This document shows, in pieces, positions 10,920 to 19,310 of a stretch of 64,000 nt of DNA (the first letter of the stretch is position 1; every line of letters starts with the position of its first letter). The position numbers were made by a program, and so were the translations under genes. The stretch is from Curtobacterium pusillum (GTDB taxonomy: Bacteria > Actinomycetota > Actinomycetes > Actinomycetales > Microbacteriaceae): contig NZ_VEIY01000011.1 of NCBI RefSeq assembly GCF_007680845.1, positions 1-64,000 of the forward strand, given 5' to 3'. Under the pieces are notes generated by a model. The model made no database searches. It was not told the DNA's origin and worked only from the letters and a program-made list of their open reading frames with translations.

Positions 10920-10939
10920 CTCGTGCAGCACTCAGGAGA

Positions 10940-11200
10940 TCAGAGCGCCGAGACCTTCTTCGCGATGGCCGACTTGCGGTTCGCGGCCTGGTTCTTGTGG
11001 ATGACGCCCTTGCTCACGGCCTTGTCGAGCTTCTTCGAGGCGAGGGTCAGGGCCGCGACGGCCTTGTCCTTGTCGCCGGCGACGATCGCCTCGTTCGTGT
11101 GACGGATGACCGTCTTGAGCTCCGAACGGTAGGCCTTGTTGCGCTCCTGGGCCTTGAGGTTGGTCTTGATGCGCTTGATCTGCGACTTGATGTTCGCCAT
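10940..11200 (-). CDS. rpsT: 30S ribosomal protein S20
   Basis: An 86-aa basic protein beginning [18 protein letters not shown] and rich in Lys/Arg/Ala helices, the usual length and sequence pattern of bS20, which binds 16S rRNA early in 30S assembly. Longer in-frame starts exist (to 11338), but ATG 11200 is chosen because AGGAG lies 9 nt upstream and the conserved N-terminus begins there. It is a single-gene unit, divergent from the aminotransferase, with its own terminator. Proximity to holA and lepA on opposite strands is typical of actinobacteria. Confidence 0.97.
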   Translation of the reverse strand: MANIKSQIKRIKTNLKAQERNKAYRSELKTVIRHTNEAIVAGDKDKAVAALTLASKKLDKAVSKGVIHKNQAANRKSAIAKKVSAL

Positions 11201-11378
11201 GCGTGTTGCTCCTTGATCGTCTCTACGGGTGGTCGCGACCGCTGGGTAGAGGGGCCCTTGGTCGCATCGCGTTCCACCCGTGGGCGGGGAACGCGGAAGC
11301 CAGCCACCAACATTACCAGTACGAACCCGCGGAACCAAAGCACCGCAACGCCGAAACCGCGTCGCAACACCGGTTCGC

Positions 11379-11384
11379 TACCGT
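11379..11384 (+). promoter_or_regulatory. -10 element for leaderless aminotransferase
   Basis: TACCGT lies 7 nt before ATG 11392, with no ribosome-binding site between. It supports the short start over the longer in-frame ORF from 11203. Confidence 0.6.
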
Positions 11385-11391
11385 GACGAGC

Positions 11392-12558
11392 ATGCCATCG
11401 CTCGCGCCCCGCATCGACACCGTCCCTGCCTCCGGCATCCGCAGAGTGTTCGAGCAGGCAGCACTGCTGCAGCAGGACGGGACCGACATCGCCATGCTCG
11501 TCATCGGCGAACCCGACGTCCCCGTCGCCCCGCACATCGGCGAGGCCGCCCGCCGCGCGTGGTCCGAGGACCGCACGGACTACACCCCGAACGGCGGCAT
11601 CGCCCCGTTGCGCGAGGCGATCCGCGCCAAGCTCCACCGGGAGAACCGGATGACGGTCGACCTCGAGCAGATCTGGGTCACCGTCGGCGCGACCCAGGCC
11701 CTGTTCCAGGCGATGACCCTGGTCCTGTCCCCGGGGGACGAGGTGCTCGTGCCGGACCCGGGCTACACGACCTTCACGATGAACGCGCACATCCTCGGGG
11801 CGACGCCGGTGCCGTACCGCCTCGAGCCGCAGCACGGGTTCGAGCCGGACCTCGACGCCCTCGAGGCGAGCATCACCGAACGCACGAGGGCCCTCGTGGT
11901 GAACTCCCCGTCGAACCCCCTCGGCTCGGTGTTCGGCGAGGAGACCCTCCGCGGCCTCCTCGCCCTCGCAAAGCGCCACGACCTCTGGGTGATCAGCGAC
12001 GAGGTCTACGAGTACTTCACCCACGGCACGCGCCACGTCAGCCTGGCGAGCCTCGACGAGGACGACCGCGTCTTCACCGCGTTCTCGCTGAGCAAGACCT
12101 ACGCGATGACCGGGGTCCGCGTCGGGTACCTCGTGACGCCGAAGGGGCTCGGGCCGACGATGCGCACCGTGCAGGAGGCGATGATCAGCTGCGTCGCCGA
12201 GCCCGACCAGTGGGCTGCCCTGGCCGCGATCGTGGGGGACCACTCCGCGGTGCAGGAGGCCCGCGAGCACTACCGGGCGAACCTCGACGTCGCGAAGGAG
12301 GTCCTCGACGCGGCCGGCCTCCGCTACCTCGACCCTCGGGGTGCGTTCTACCTCTGGATCGACGTGTCCCACGCATCCGAGGGCGACGTGGCCGCGTGGG
12401 CGCTCGCGTTCCTGCACCGGGAACGGGTCGCGGTCGCGCCGGGCAGTGCGTTCGGGCGCACGGGCGAGGGCTGGATCCGGGTGTGCCTCGCGGCGACGCC
12501 CGAGGACCTCCGCCGCGGCCTGGGCGCGCTGCCCGCCCCCGCCACGGTGACGGTCTGA
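11392..12558 (+). CDS. Pyridoxal-phosphate-dependent aminotransferase, class I/II
   Basis: A 388-aa fold-type I aminotransferase. The order of motifs is TDYTPNGGIAPLREAI (substrate region), VGATQALFQAM, NSPSNPLGSVF (PLP-binding Asn), VISDEVYEYF (PLP-binding Asp and Tyr) and FSLSKTYAMTGVRVGY. The catalytic Lys is near residue 235. A C-terminal Arg in WIRVCLA is the likely carboxylate ligand. Sub-family is aspartate/alanine/aromatic aminotransferase-like; the exact substrate cannot be read from sequence. It is monocistronic, divergent from rpsT and upstream of lepA with 73 bp between. The start is chosen by the promoter and by the conserved N-terminus MPSLAPRIDTVPASGIR. Confidence 0.88.
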   Translation: MPSLAPRIDTVPASGIRRVFEQAALLQQDGTDIAMLVIGEPDVPVAPHIGEAARRAWSEDRTDYTPNGGIAPLREAIRAKLHRENRMTVDLEQIWVTVGATQALFQAMTLVLSPGDEVLVPDPGYTTFTMNAHILGATPVPYRLEPQHGFEPDLDALEASITERTRALVVNSPSNPLGSVFGEETLRGLLALAKRHDLWVISDEVYEYFTHGTRHVSLASLDEDDRVFTAFSLSKTYAMTGVRVGYLVTPKGLGPTMRTVQEAMISCVAEPDQWAALAAIVGDHSAVQEAREHYRANLDVAKEVLDAAGLRYLDPRGAFYLWIDVSHASEGDVAAWALAFLHRERVAVAPGSAFGRTGEGWIRVCLAATPEDLRRGLGALPAPATVTV

Positions 12559-12594
12559 CGGCTGATGGTGCGCGCCGCCGGCGCGGGGACGTGG

Positions 12595-12600
12595 GACAAT
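12595..12600 (+). promoter_or_regulatory. -10 element of lepA
   Basis: GACAAT at 12595-12600 would give a transcript starting near 12607 with a leader of about 25 nt containing GAGGAA before the GTG start. This is a conventional leadered promoter, in contrast to its neighbours. Confidence 0.45.
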
Positions 12601-12631
12601 CGTCCGACCGTCCGAACCACCCCGAGGAACC

Positions 12632-14479
12632 GTGAGCCCACAAGCATCCGCGCCGCTCGAGCCCGCCTCGACCCCGGCCGAAGCGATCCGCAACTTCTGC
12701 ATCATCGCGCACATCGACCACGGCAAGTCCACGCTGGCCGACCGCATGCTGCAGATCACCGGCATCGTCGAGGACCGTGCCATGCGCGCCCAGTACCTCG
12801 ACCGCATGGACATCGAGCGCGAGCGCGGCATCACGATCAAGTCCCAGGCGGTCCGGATGCCGTGGGAGCTCGACGGTCAGACCTACGCGCTCAACATGAT
12901 CGACACGCCCGGTCACGTGGACTTCTCGTACGAGGTGTCCCGGTCGCTGGCGGCGTGCGAAGGGGCGATCCTGCTCGTCGACGCCGCGCAGGGGATCGAG
13001 GCGCAGACCCTCGCGAACCTGTACCTGGCGCTCGAGAACGACCTCGAGATCATCCCGGTCCTCAACAAGATCGACCTGCCGGCGGCCGACCCGGACAAGT
13101 ACGCGGCCGAGCTCGCGCAGCTCATCGGCGGCAAGCCGGAGGACGTCCTCCGCGTGTCCGGCAAGACCGGTGTCGGCGTCGCGGAGCTCCTCGACCGGGT
13201 CGTCGGCACCGTGCCCGCTCCGGTCGGCAACGTCGACGCCCCGCCGCGCGCGATGATCTTCGACTCGGTCTACGACAGCTACCGCGGCGTCGTGACGTAC
13301 GTGCGGATGGTGGACGGCACGATCCACCCGCGCGAGAAGGTCCAGATGATGTCGACCAAGTCGACGCACGAGATCCTCGAGATCGGGGTGTCCGCTCCGG
13401 AACCGAAGCCGACGAAGGGGCTCTCCGTCGGTGAGGTCGGGTACCTCATCACCGGCGTGAAGGACGTCCGTCAGTCGAAGGTCGGCGATACCGTCACCAC
13501 GGCGCAGAAGCCCGCGACGGAAGCCCTCGCCGGCTACACGGACCCGAAGCCGATGGTGTTCTCGGGGCTGTACCCGATCGACGGCTCGGACTACCCGGAC
13601 CTCCGCGAAGCGCTCGACAAGCTCAAGCTCTCCGACGCCGCCCTGGTCTACGAGCCGGAGACCTCCGTCGCGCTCGGCTTCGGCTTCCGCTGCGGCTTCC
13701 TCGGACTGCTCCACCTCGAGATCATCACCGAGCGGCTGTCGCGTGAGTTCGGGCTCGACCTCATCACGACCGCGCCGAGCGTGATCTACGAGGTCATGAA
13801 CGAGGACAACACCGTCGTCGAGGTCACGAACCCGTCCGAGTTCCCCGGCGGCCGCATCCTCGAGGTCCGCGAGCCGATGGTCCGCGCAGCCATCCTCGCG
13901 CCGAAGGACTACGTCGGCGCGATCATGGAGCTCTGCCAGTCGCGTCGCGGCGCGCTCCTCGGCATGGAGTACCTCGGCGAGGACCGCGTCGAGATCCGCT
14001 ACGAGATGCCCCTCGGCGAGATCGTCTTCGACTTCTTCGACCAGCTGAAGAGCAAGACGCAGGGCTACGCGTCGCTCGACTACGAGCCCACCGGCGACCA
14101 GGCGGCCGACCTCGTCAAGGTCGACATCCTGCTGCAGGGCGAACAGGTCGACGCGTTCAGCGCGATCGTGCACCGCGACAAGGCGTACGCGTACGGCACG
14201 CTCATGACCGAGCGGCTCCGAAAGCTCATCCCGCGCCAGCAGTTCGAGGTCCCGATCCAGGCGGCGATCGGTGCCCGGATCATCGCCCGCGAGAGCATCC
14301 GGGCGATGCGCAAGGACGTCCTCGCGAAGTGCTACGGCGGTGACATCACCCGGAAGCGCAAGCTCCTCGAGAAGCAGAAGGAGGGCAAGAAGCGCATGAA
14401 GATGGTGGGTCGCGTCGAGGTCCCGCAGGAAGCCTTCATCGCTGCCCTGTCCGGGGACGTCGAAGAGAAGAAGAAGTAG
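12632..14479 (+). CDS. lepA: Translation elongation factor 4 (LepA/EF4)
   Basis: A 615-aa GTPase that acts on the ribosome in translation or 30S biogenesis. G1 AHIDHGKST is near residue 26, the switch region [11 protein letters not shown] follows, then G3 DTPGHVDF and G4 NKIDLP. EF-G-like domains III and V are followed by the LepA-specific C-terminal domain ([16 protein letters not shown]). Length and motifs match the family. GTG start with GAGGAA 5 nt upstream. The 3' end overlaps the convergent gene at 14436-14954 by 44 nt. Confidence 0.96.
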   Translation: MSPQASAPLEPASTPAEAIRNFCIIAHIDHGKSTLADRMLQITGIVEDRAMRAQYLDRMDIERERGITIKSQAVRMPWELDGQTYALNMIDTPGHVDFSYEVSRSLAACEGAILLVDAAQGIEAQTLANLYLALENDLEIIPVLNKIDLPAADPDKYAAELAQLIGGKPEDVLRVSGKTGVGVAELLDRVVGTVPAPVGNVDAPPRAMIFDSVYDSYRGVVTYVRMVDGTIHPREKVQMMSTKSTHEILEIGVSAPEPKPTKGLSVGEVGYLITGVKDVRQSKVGDTVTTAQKPATEALAGYTDPKPMVFSGLYPIDGSDYPDLREALDKLKLSDAALVYEPETSVALGFGFRCGFLGLLHLEIITERLSREFGLDLITTAPSVIYEVMNEDNTVVEVTNPSEFPGGRILEVREPMVRAAILAPKDYVGAIMELCQSRRGALLGMEYLGEDRVEIRYEMPLGEIVFDFFDQLKSKTQGYASLDYEPTGDQAADLVKVDILLQGEQVDAFSAIVHRDKAYAYGTLMTERLRKLIPRQQFEVPIQAAIGARIIARESIRAMRKDVLAKCYGGDITRKRKLLEKQKEGKKRMKMVGRVEVPQEAFIAALSGDVEEKKK

Positions 14480-14954
14480 CGCGGGCCCGCAGCGCGGCCA
14501 GTCCCAGTGCCGGGAGGCTCGCCCCGGCCAGTCCCGCCAGTGCGGTCCGCAGGATCACGAGTCCGGCGGCCGCGTCGTAGTCCGGCTGACCCGCGGCGGC
14601 GATCCCCGCGACCACGGCGCCGATCACCATCGCCAGCGTGCAGAGCCCCAGCACGTGCGGCAGCAGCCGTCCCCGGTGCCGGCGGACCGCGAGCACGAGC
14701 GTGGCGCCGAAGAGGAGCACGCCCGCTCCGGCGCTGCACGCCCCGAACGCGGCGATGGCGTTGGCGGTGTCGAACACGTCCCAGGCTCCGGGCGGGGCGG
14801 CGACGGACCGGGCGGGGGAGTCGAGTCCCTCGGTGGCCCACTCGACCGCTGCCCGCGCGGTGGCGGCGAGTCCGAACGCGGCGAGCGTCAGGACCGCGAA
14901 CGCGGCGGTCGTGCGGTCGACGGACCGCCAGCTGACGGGGGTGGGGCTGGGCAC
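14436..14954 (-). CDS. Putative four-helix membrane protein, unknown function
   Basis: 172 aa. Hydrophobic segments lie at about residues 17-35, 66-90, 98-120 and 130-157, with a basic C-terminus ([12 protein letters not shown]). No family is recognised. Support for a real gene is the GTG start with a perfect leaderless promoter geometry (TATCGT 6 nt upstream, minus strand 14961-14966) and the regular helix pattern. Its 3' end overlaps lepA by 44 nt, tail to tail, so the last 15 residues read through lepA codons. Function unknown. Confidence 0.65.
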   Translation of the reverse strand: MPSPTPVSWRSVDRTTAAFAVLTLAAFGLAATARAAVEWATEGLDSPARSVAAPPGAWDVFDTANAIAAFGACSAGAGVLLFGATLVLAVRRHRGRLLPHVLGLCTLAMVIGAVVAGIAAAGQPDYDAAAGLVILRTALAGLAGASLPALGLAALRARATSSSLRRPRTGQR

Positions 14955-15076
14955 GGGGCAACGATAGGGGCGTGGCGGGCGCGTGTCGGGCCTCCAGTTC
15001 GGGGTGCGCGGAAACCGGACCGTCGCCGCGTGGACGCCCGGCGGCCGCCGGTTCGTGTCGGGCGGCGCCGCCCAAG

Positions 15077-15082
15077 TACGAT
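15077..15082 (+). promoter_or_regulatory. -10 element for leaderless DUF1990 gene
   Basis: TACGAT lies exactly 6 nt before ATG 15089, with no ribosome-binding site. Confidence 0.6.
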
Positions 15083-15088
15083 GGCGCC

Positions 15089-15736
15089 ATGAGTTCCCGC
15101 GGGAGTTACCGGACCGCCCTGACGTACGGCGCTGTGGGTGCGACCCAGGCGCCGGACCTCATGACGTACCCGCCGGAGGGCTTCGTCCCGACGGAGTCCC
15201 GGTCCCGCATCGGGCACGGCGACCAGCGCTTCGAGACCGCGGTCACGCAGGCGCTCACCTGGCAGATCCAGGAACGCAGCGGCATCCGCGTGCAGGTCGA
15301 GGACCAGCCTGACGACGACGAGGTCCGCTACAACCCGGTCACCTTCGACGAGTCCGGTGTGCCCATCGCGCCGGCGTCGATCGGGACGCCACGCGTGGAG
15401 AAGTTCGCTCCGGACGGCACCCCGCTCGTCACCGCGGGGACGAGCGCGACCCTGACGATGCACGCGTTCGGGCAGACCGTGCACGCTCCGGTCCGGGTCG
15501 TGTCGATCATCGACGAGAACGACCGCAAGGGCTTCGCGTACGGCACGCTCGAGGGGCATCCGCTGTCGGGCGAGGAGTCGTTCGTCGTCGAACGCACCCC
15601 GGACGGCTCGGTGTGGCTGCAGGTCCGGCAGTTCTCGCAGCCGTCGAGCCGGAAGTGGCAGTTCGTCGCGCCGCTGCTGCGTCGGCAGCAGAAGGTGATG
15701 GCGGAGAAGTACCTCGCGGCCCTGCGCGGCGACTAG
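15089..15736 (+). CDS. DUF1990 family protein
   Basis: 215 aa. The pattern LTYGAVGATQ, then YPPEGFVPTESRSRIGHGD near residue 25, GFAYGTLEGHPLSGEESFVVE near 150, and a C-terminal LRRQQKVMAEKYLAAL matches the DUF1990 family of actinobacterial soluble proteins. The biochemical role is unknown. Start set by the leaderless promoter. The stop (TAG 15734-15736) overlaps the convergent HAD gene by 3 nt within the shared CTAG. Monocistronic. Confidence 0.85.
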   Translation: MSSRGSYRTALTYGAVGATQAPDLMTYPPEGFVPTESRSRIGHGDQRFETAVTQALTWQIQERSGIRVQVEDQPDDDEVRYNPVTFDESGVPIAPASIGTPRVEKFAPDGTPLVTAGTSATLTMHAFGQTVHAPVRVVSIIDENDRKGFAYGTLEGHPLSGEESFVVERTPDGSVWLQVRQFSQPSSRKWQFVAPLLRRQQKVMAEKYLAALRGD

Positions 15737-16434
15737 TCGACCGGGCGGAGCGGGGGCAGCGCGGCGATCGCGTCCTCGATGAGCTGCGCGTCGACGACGC
15801 AGTTGCGGGCGACCGTGACGGCGCCGGTCGCCCGGAGCGCCTCGACGTCGTAGACGCCCGTCGCGACGGCGAGGAACGGGATGCCGACCGCGTCGGCCGC
15901 TTCGCCGTCGCGCGGGGTGTCGCCGACGATGACGGCGCGCGTGCCAGCGAGGGCGGCGGCGGCGCGGGAGGTGACGCCGGTGCGTTCGACCTCGGTGTCG
16001 CCGAAGTACGAGTGCTCCCAGTCGAACGTGTCGGGGTCGAACCCGGCACCCTCGAGCTTCACACGGGCACGGTAGGCGGAGTTGCCGGTGAGGAGTCCGT
16101 TCCGCCAGCCCAGGGCCGTGAAGCGAGCGACCAGTGCTGCGGCGCCGGGGGCCGGGCTGCGGTGGTCGCCGGAGCGGTGCCGTTCCTCGGTGAGGTCGCG
16201 GAGGTGGCCGCTGACGACGGGGATGAGGTCGGTGTCGAGTTCGTGGGCGCGGACGTGCTCGGCGATGAGGCCTGCGTCGGTGCGGCCGTGCTGGTGTCCG
16301 ACCCGGAGGACGAGGTCGCGCCCGACCGCCCGCTCGAGCGCGAGGTGGTACAGGTTGCCCGGCGACGAGGCGTTCATCACGAGGGTGCCGTCGATGTCCC
16401 ACAGCACCGTGGTGGGGACGGGGTGGTGCTCCAT
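15733..16434 (-). CDS. HAD superfamily hydrolase (phosphatase)
   Basis: 233 aa with all HAD motifs: I, WDIDGTLV near residue 13 (nucleophile Asp and acid/base Asp); II, LLTGN near 118; III, a Lys in RARVKLEGAG; and IV, IVGDTPRDGEAA near 172. The alpha-helical cap between motifs I and II marks subclass I, as in phosphoglycolate-phosphatase-like enzymes. Substrate unknown. The start ATG 16434 is chosen because DNA opposite 16441-16446 reads CATGAT, 6 nt upstream (GGAGGC fills the spacer and could also serve as a ribosome-binding site). Longer starts to 16515 would run through the divergent hemW promoter. Confidence 0.85.
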   Translation of the reverse strand: MEHHPVPTTVLWDIDGTLVMNASSPGNLYHLALERAVGRDLVLRVGHQHGRTDAGLIAEHVRAHELDTDLIPVVSGHLRDLTEERHRSGDHRSPAPGAAALVARFTALGWRNGLLTGNSAYRARVKLEGAGFDPDTFDWEHSYFGDTEVERTGVTSRAAAALAGTRAVIVGDTPRDGEAADAVGIPFLAVATGVYDVEALRATGAVTVARNCVVDAQLIEDAIAALPPLRPVD

Positions 16435-16440
16435 GCCTCC

Positions 16441-16455
16441 ATCATGACGGACAAT
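16441..16455. promoter_or_regulatory. Back-to-back promoters of the HAD gene and hemW
   Basis: The minus-strand -10 CATGAT (16441-16446) and the plus-strand -10 GACAAT (16450-16455) are only 3 bp apart. Each is 6-7 nt from its start codon, so the two polymerases should exclude one another. Confidence 0.5.
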
Positions 16456-16462
16456 GGAGTCC

Positions 16463-17680
16463 ATGCCGAGTGCCCTCCCGATCGCCGATCCCGCTCCTGC
16501 GGACGGACTGGTCACCCCGGCTCCCGGAGCCGGTGACGTCCCGTTCGGCGTGTACGTGCACGTGCCGTTCTGCCGCGTGCGGTGCGGCTACTGCGACTTC
16601 AACACGTACACGGCGTCCGAGCTCCGCGGGGTCCGGCGCGACGACTACGCCGGGCACGCGGTGCGGGAGATCGAGTGGGCGGCCGGGGTCCTCGATCGTT
16701 CGGGCGTGCCCCGCCGGCCGGTGTCGACCGTGTTCTTCGGCGGCGGGACCCCGACGATGCTGCCGGCGTCCGACCTCGCGATGATCCTCCGCGCGATCGA
16801 CGACACGTGGGGGATCGTCCCGGGTGCCGAGGTCACGACCGAGGCGAACCCGGACTCGGTGGACTCCGACTCGTTGGAGACCCTCCGCGCGGGTGGCTTC
16901 ACCCGGGTGAGCTACGGCATGCAGTCCGCGGTCCCGCAGGTCCTCGCCACGCTCGACCGGACCCACGACCCGGAGCGCGTCCCCCTGGTGGTCGACCTGG
17001 CGAAGCAGCAGGGCCTCGACGTCTCGCTCGACCTCATCTACTCGACCCCGGGGGAGTCCCTCGCCGACTGGCGCACGTCGCTGGACGCCGCGCTGGCGTG
17101 CGAGCCGGACCACGTGTCCGCGTACTCGCTCATCGTCGAGGACGGCACGGCGATGGGCCGCATGGTCGCCCGCGGTGAGCTCCCGGCACCGGACGACGAC
17201 CTCGCTGCGGACATGTACGAGCTGGCGGACCAGGTGCTCGGCGACGCGGGCTACTCCTGGTACGAGGTCTCGAACTGGGCCCGCGGCTCCGCGCACGCGA
17301 GCCGGCACAACCTGTCCTACTGGAAGGGCCACGACTGGTGGGGCGTCGGGCCCGGAGCGCACTCCGCGGTCGCCGGCACCCGCTGGTGGAACGTGAAGCA
17401 CCCGGCCGCCTACGCGAACCGGGTGCTGTCGGGGGAGTCGCCCGCTGCCGGGCGCGAGACCCTCGACGACGAGACCCGGTACGTCGAGCGCGTCCTGCTC
17501 GCAGCGCGGGTGCGTGGGGAACTCGCCACCTCGGAACTCCGCCAGGAGGCGCGGGGCCGGGTCGCCGGCCTCATCGCGCGTGGACTCGTGGACGGGTCGG
17601 CCGCGGTGCGGGGACGGGTCGAGTTGACCCTGCAGGGTCGCCTGCTCGCGGACGCGGTGGTCCGCGAGCTGCTCGACTGA
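16463..17680 (+). CDS. hemW: Radical SAM heme chaperone HemW
   Basis: 405 aa. The radical-SAM cluster motif is CRVRCGYCDF (Cys37, Cys41, Cys44). The position after the third Cys lacks the extra Cys of HemN, which favours HemW, a heme-inserting chaperone, over coproporphyrinogen dehydrogenase. A GGGTPT SAM motif near residue 95 and the C-terminal HemN-type domain (NLSYWKGHDWWGVGPGAHS) follow. ATG 16463 is chosen because GACAAT lies 7 nt upstream; ATG 16454 is the in-frame alternative. It precedes hrcA-dnaJ, the usual actinobacterial order, with a small convergent gene between. Confidence 0.92.
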   Translation: MPSALPIADPAPADGLVTPAPGAGDVPFGVYVHVPFCRVRCGYCDFNTYTASELRGVRRDDYAGHAVREIEWAAGVLDRSGVPRRPVSTVFFGGGTPTMLPASDLAMILRAIDDTWGIVPGAEVTTEANPDSVDSDSLETLRAGGFTRVSYGMQSAVPQVLATLDRTHDPERVPLVVDLAKQQGLDVSLDLIYSTPGESLADWRTSLDAALACEPDHVSAYSLIVEDGTAMGRMVARGELPAPDDDLAADMYELADQVLGDAGYSWYEVSNWARGSAHASRHNLSYWKGHDWWGVGPGAHSAVAGTRWWNVKHPAAYANRVLSGESPAAGRETLDDETRYVERVLLAARVRGELATSELRQEARGRVAGLIARGLVDGSAAVRGRVELTLQGRLLADAVVRELLD

Positions 17681-17688
17681 GCCCGGCG

Positions 17689-18078
17689 CTACTGCTTGAT
17701 GAACTCGATCGAGAGCGGGTAGCGGTAGAACTGCCCGGCGTTCGCGGCGACGGCGGCCATGATGCCGAAGACGATCGTCAGGATGCCGATCACGGGCAGC
17801 AGCAGCGCGCCGATCAGGACGATGGTCAGGACGCCCGCGACGGCGTAGGCGATCGCCACGGTGATGTGGAAGTTCAGCGCGACGCGGGTGTGCTCGCGGA
17901 TGAAGTTCCCACGGTCGCGCAGCACGAGGTACGCGATGAGCGGCACGAGGAAGTTGGAGAAGATCCCGCCGATGTGCGTCAGCGTGGCCCAGAGGCGCTG
18001 GTCCTCGGGGCGCATCGGCTGCGGTGCCTGGTAGCCGGCGGGGTACTGGGGGCCGCCGGGCTGCTGTCCGTAGGTCAT
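17689..18078 (-). CDS. DUF4870 domain membrane protein
   Basis: 129 aa. A Gln/Pro/Gly/Tyr-rich cytoplasmic head (residues 1-22) is followed by WATLTHIGGIFSNFLVPLIAYLV and then helices at about 65-110, with the motif LNFHITVAIAYAVAGVL. This matches the DUF4870 (Tic20-like) family, whose role is unknown. Start ATG 18078 has a leaderless promoter (TACGCT 6 nt upstream, plus coordinates 18085-18090). It converges on hemW with 8 bp between stops. Confidence 0.85.
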   Translation of the reverse strand: MTYGQQPGGPQYPAGYQAPQPMRPEDQRLWATLTHIGGIFSNFLVPLIAYLVLRDRGNFIREHTRVALNFHITVAIAYAVAGVLTIVLIGALLLPVIGILTIVFGIMAAVAANAGQFYRYPLSIEFIKQ

Positions 18079-18133
18079 GCGGGAAGCGTACCGGCGGCCT
18101 GTGGAGAAGTCCCGCCCGGTCGGTGGTCGGGCG

Positions 18134-18165
18134 TAGGATCAGCAGTCGACACGTCCGAGTGCCAG
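18134..18165 (+). promoter_or_regulatory. hrcA promoter with CIRCE-like operator
   Basis: The -10 TAGGAT (18134-18139) is followed by TCAGCAGTC-N9-GAGTGCCAG (18139-18165). Each half matches 7 of 9 positions of the HrcA operator CIRCE (TTAGCACTC-N9-GAGTGCTAA), with the canonical 9-bp spacer. It covers the predicted start site, so HrcA would repress its own operon. Confidence 0.6.
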
Positions 18166-18185
18166 AACGAGTGGAAGGGGTCCCG

Positions 18186-19205
18186 GTGGTCAGCGAACGC
18201 TCCCTCGAAGTCCTCAAGGCCATCGTGCGGGACTACGTCGCCTCGCGCGAACCGGTCGGTTCGAAGACGATCGTCGAGCGGCACGCCTTCGGGGTGAGCG
18301 CCGCCACGATCCGGAACGACATGGCCCAGCTCGAGGACGAACAACTCATCGCTGCGCCGCACACCTCCTCCGGGCGGGTCCCGACGGACAAGGGGTACCG
18401 GGTCTTCGTCGACCACCTCGCGGGGACACGACCGCTCTCGAGCGCGCAGCGGCACGCGATCGAGACGTTCCTCGGTGCGCCGAACGACCTCGACGAGGTC
18501 CTCGGCCGCACGGTCCGGCTGCTCAGCCAGCTCACCAACCAGGTCGCCCTGGTGCAGTACCCCTCGATGGTGCGCGCGCGGGTGCAGCACATCGAGCTCG
18601 TGCGCCTCGGCGACAACCGGCTGATGGTCGTCCTCATCACGGACACCGCCCGGGTCGAACAGCGGGTCGTCGAGACCGACGTCACCCTCGACGAAGCCGG
18701 GCTCACCGAACTCCGTGCTGTCCTCAACGGCGCGACGGTCGGGCTCTTCCTGCAGGACGTCGCCGCGGCGCTCCGTGCAGTGCCGCAGCAGATCCGACCC
18801 GACGCCCAGCCGCTCGCCGGCGTGGTCGTGGCGACGCTCATCGAACAGGTCGCGGCGAACCGGCAGGACCGCCTCGTGATGGCCGGTGCCGCGAACCTCG
18901 CCAAGAGCGAGCAGGACTTCTCCGGCGGGTTGTTCCCCGTGCTCGAAGCGATCGAGGAACAAGTGACCCTGCTCCGGTTGTTCGGGGAGATGCAGGTCGA
19001 CGACGTCGCCGTGGCGGCCCGGATCGGCGTGGAGAACGCCGAGTACGGGCTCGACGCGACGAGCATCGTCGCCGGCGGGTACCTCGCCGGGGGTGCGGTC
19101 GCGCGGCTCGGCGTGCTCGGGCCCACACGGATGGACTACGGCACGAACATGGCCGCCGTGCGTGCCGTCGCACGGTACCTGTCCGGACTCCTGGGCGAAC
19201 ATTGA
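18186..19205 (+). CDS. hrcA: Heat-inducible transcriptional repressor HrcA
   Basis: A 339-aa repressor of chaperone genes that binds CIRCE operators and needs GroEL for activity. The N-terminal winged helix is SERSLEVLKAIVRDYV..GVSAATIRNDMAQLE, followed by SSGRVPTDKGYRVFVDHL; the GAF-like and C-terminal dimerisation regions follow to LLGEH. GTG 18186 is chosen over longer starts because AAGGGG lies about 6 nt upstream and the conserved N-terminus begins there. A degenerate CIRCE overlaps its promoter. dnaJ follows after 105 bp and is probably co-transcribed. A copy of the GGAGGCGCGG repeat sits in that gap (19250-19261). Confidence 0.95.
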   Translation: MVSERSLEVLKAIVRDYVASREPVGSKTIVERHAFGVSAATIRNDMAQLEDEQLIAAPHTSSGRVPTDKGYRVFVDHLAGTRPLSSAQRHAIETFLGAPNDLDEVLGRTVRLLSQLTNQVALVQYPSMVRARVQHIELVRLGDNRLMVVLITDTARVEQRVVETDVTLDEAGLTELRAVLNGATVGLFLQDVAAALRAVPQQIRPDAQPLAGVVVATLIEQVAANRQDRLVMAGAANLAKSEQDFSGGLFPVLEAIEEQVTLLRLFGEMQVDDVAVAARIGVENAEYGLDATSIVAGGYLAGGAVARLGVLGPTRMDYGTNMAAVRAVARYLSGLLGEH

Positions 19206-19310
19206 CCGACCGGACCCGCGACCGACGAGCGGTGTCCACCGGGCGCGACCCGCGCCTCCAGACCGACCAGCGGCGACCGCCGCACCGAACCGAAACCGAC
19301 TGAGGGATAC

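Noticed and set aside
10490-10939. Protein-coding gene between holA and rpsT on either strand
   Set aside because: Open frames here are Arg-rich, cross the inverted repeats and the rpsT terminator, and lack start signals.
11203-11391. N-terminal extension of the aminotransferase
   Set aside because: The extra codons overlap the rpsT promoter region and do not look like protein; the promoter fits the start at 11392.
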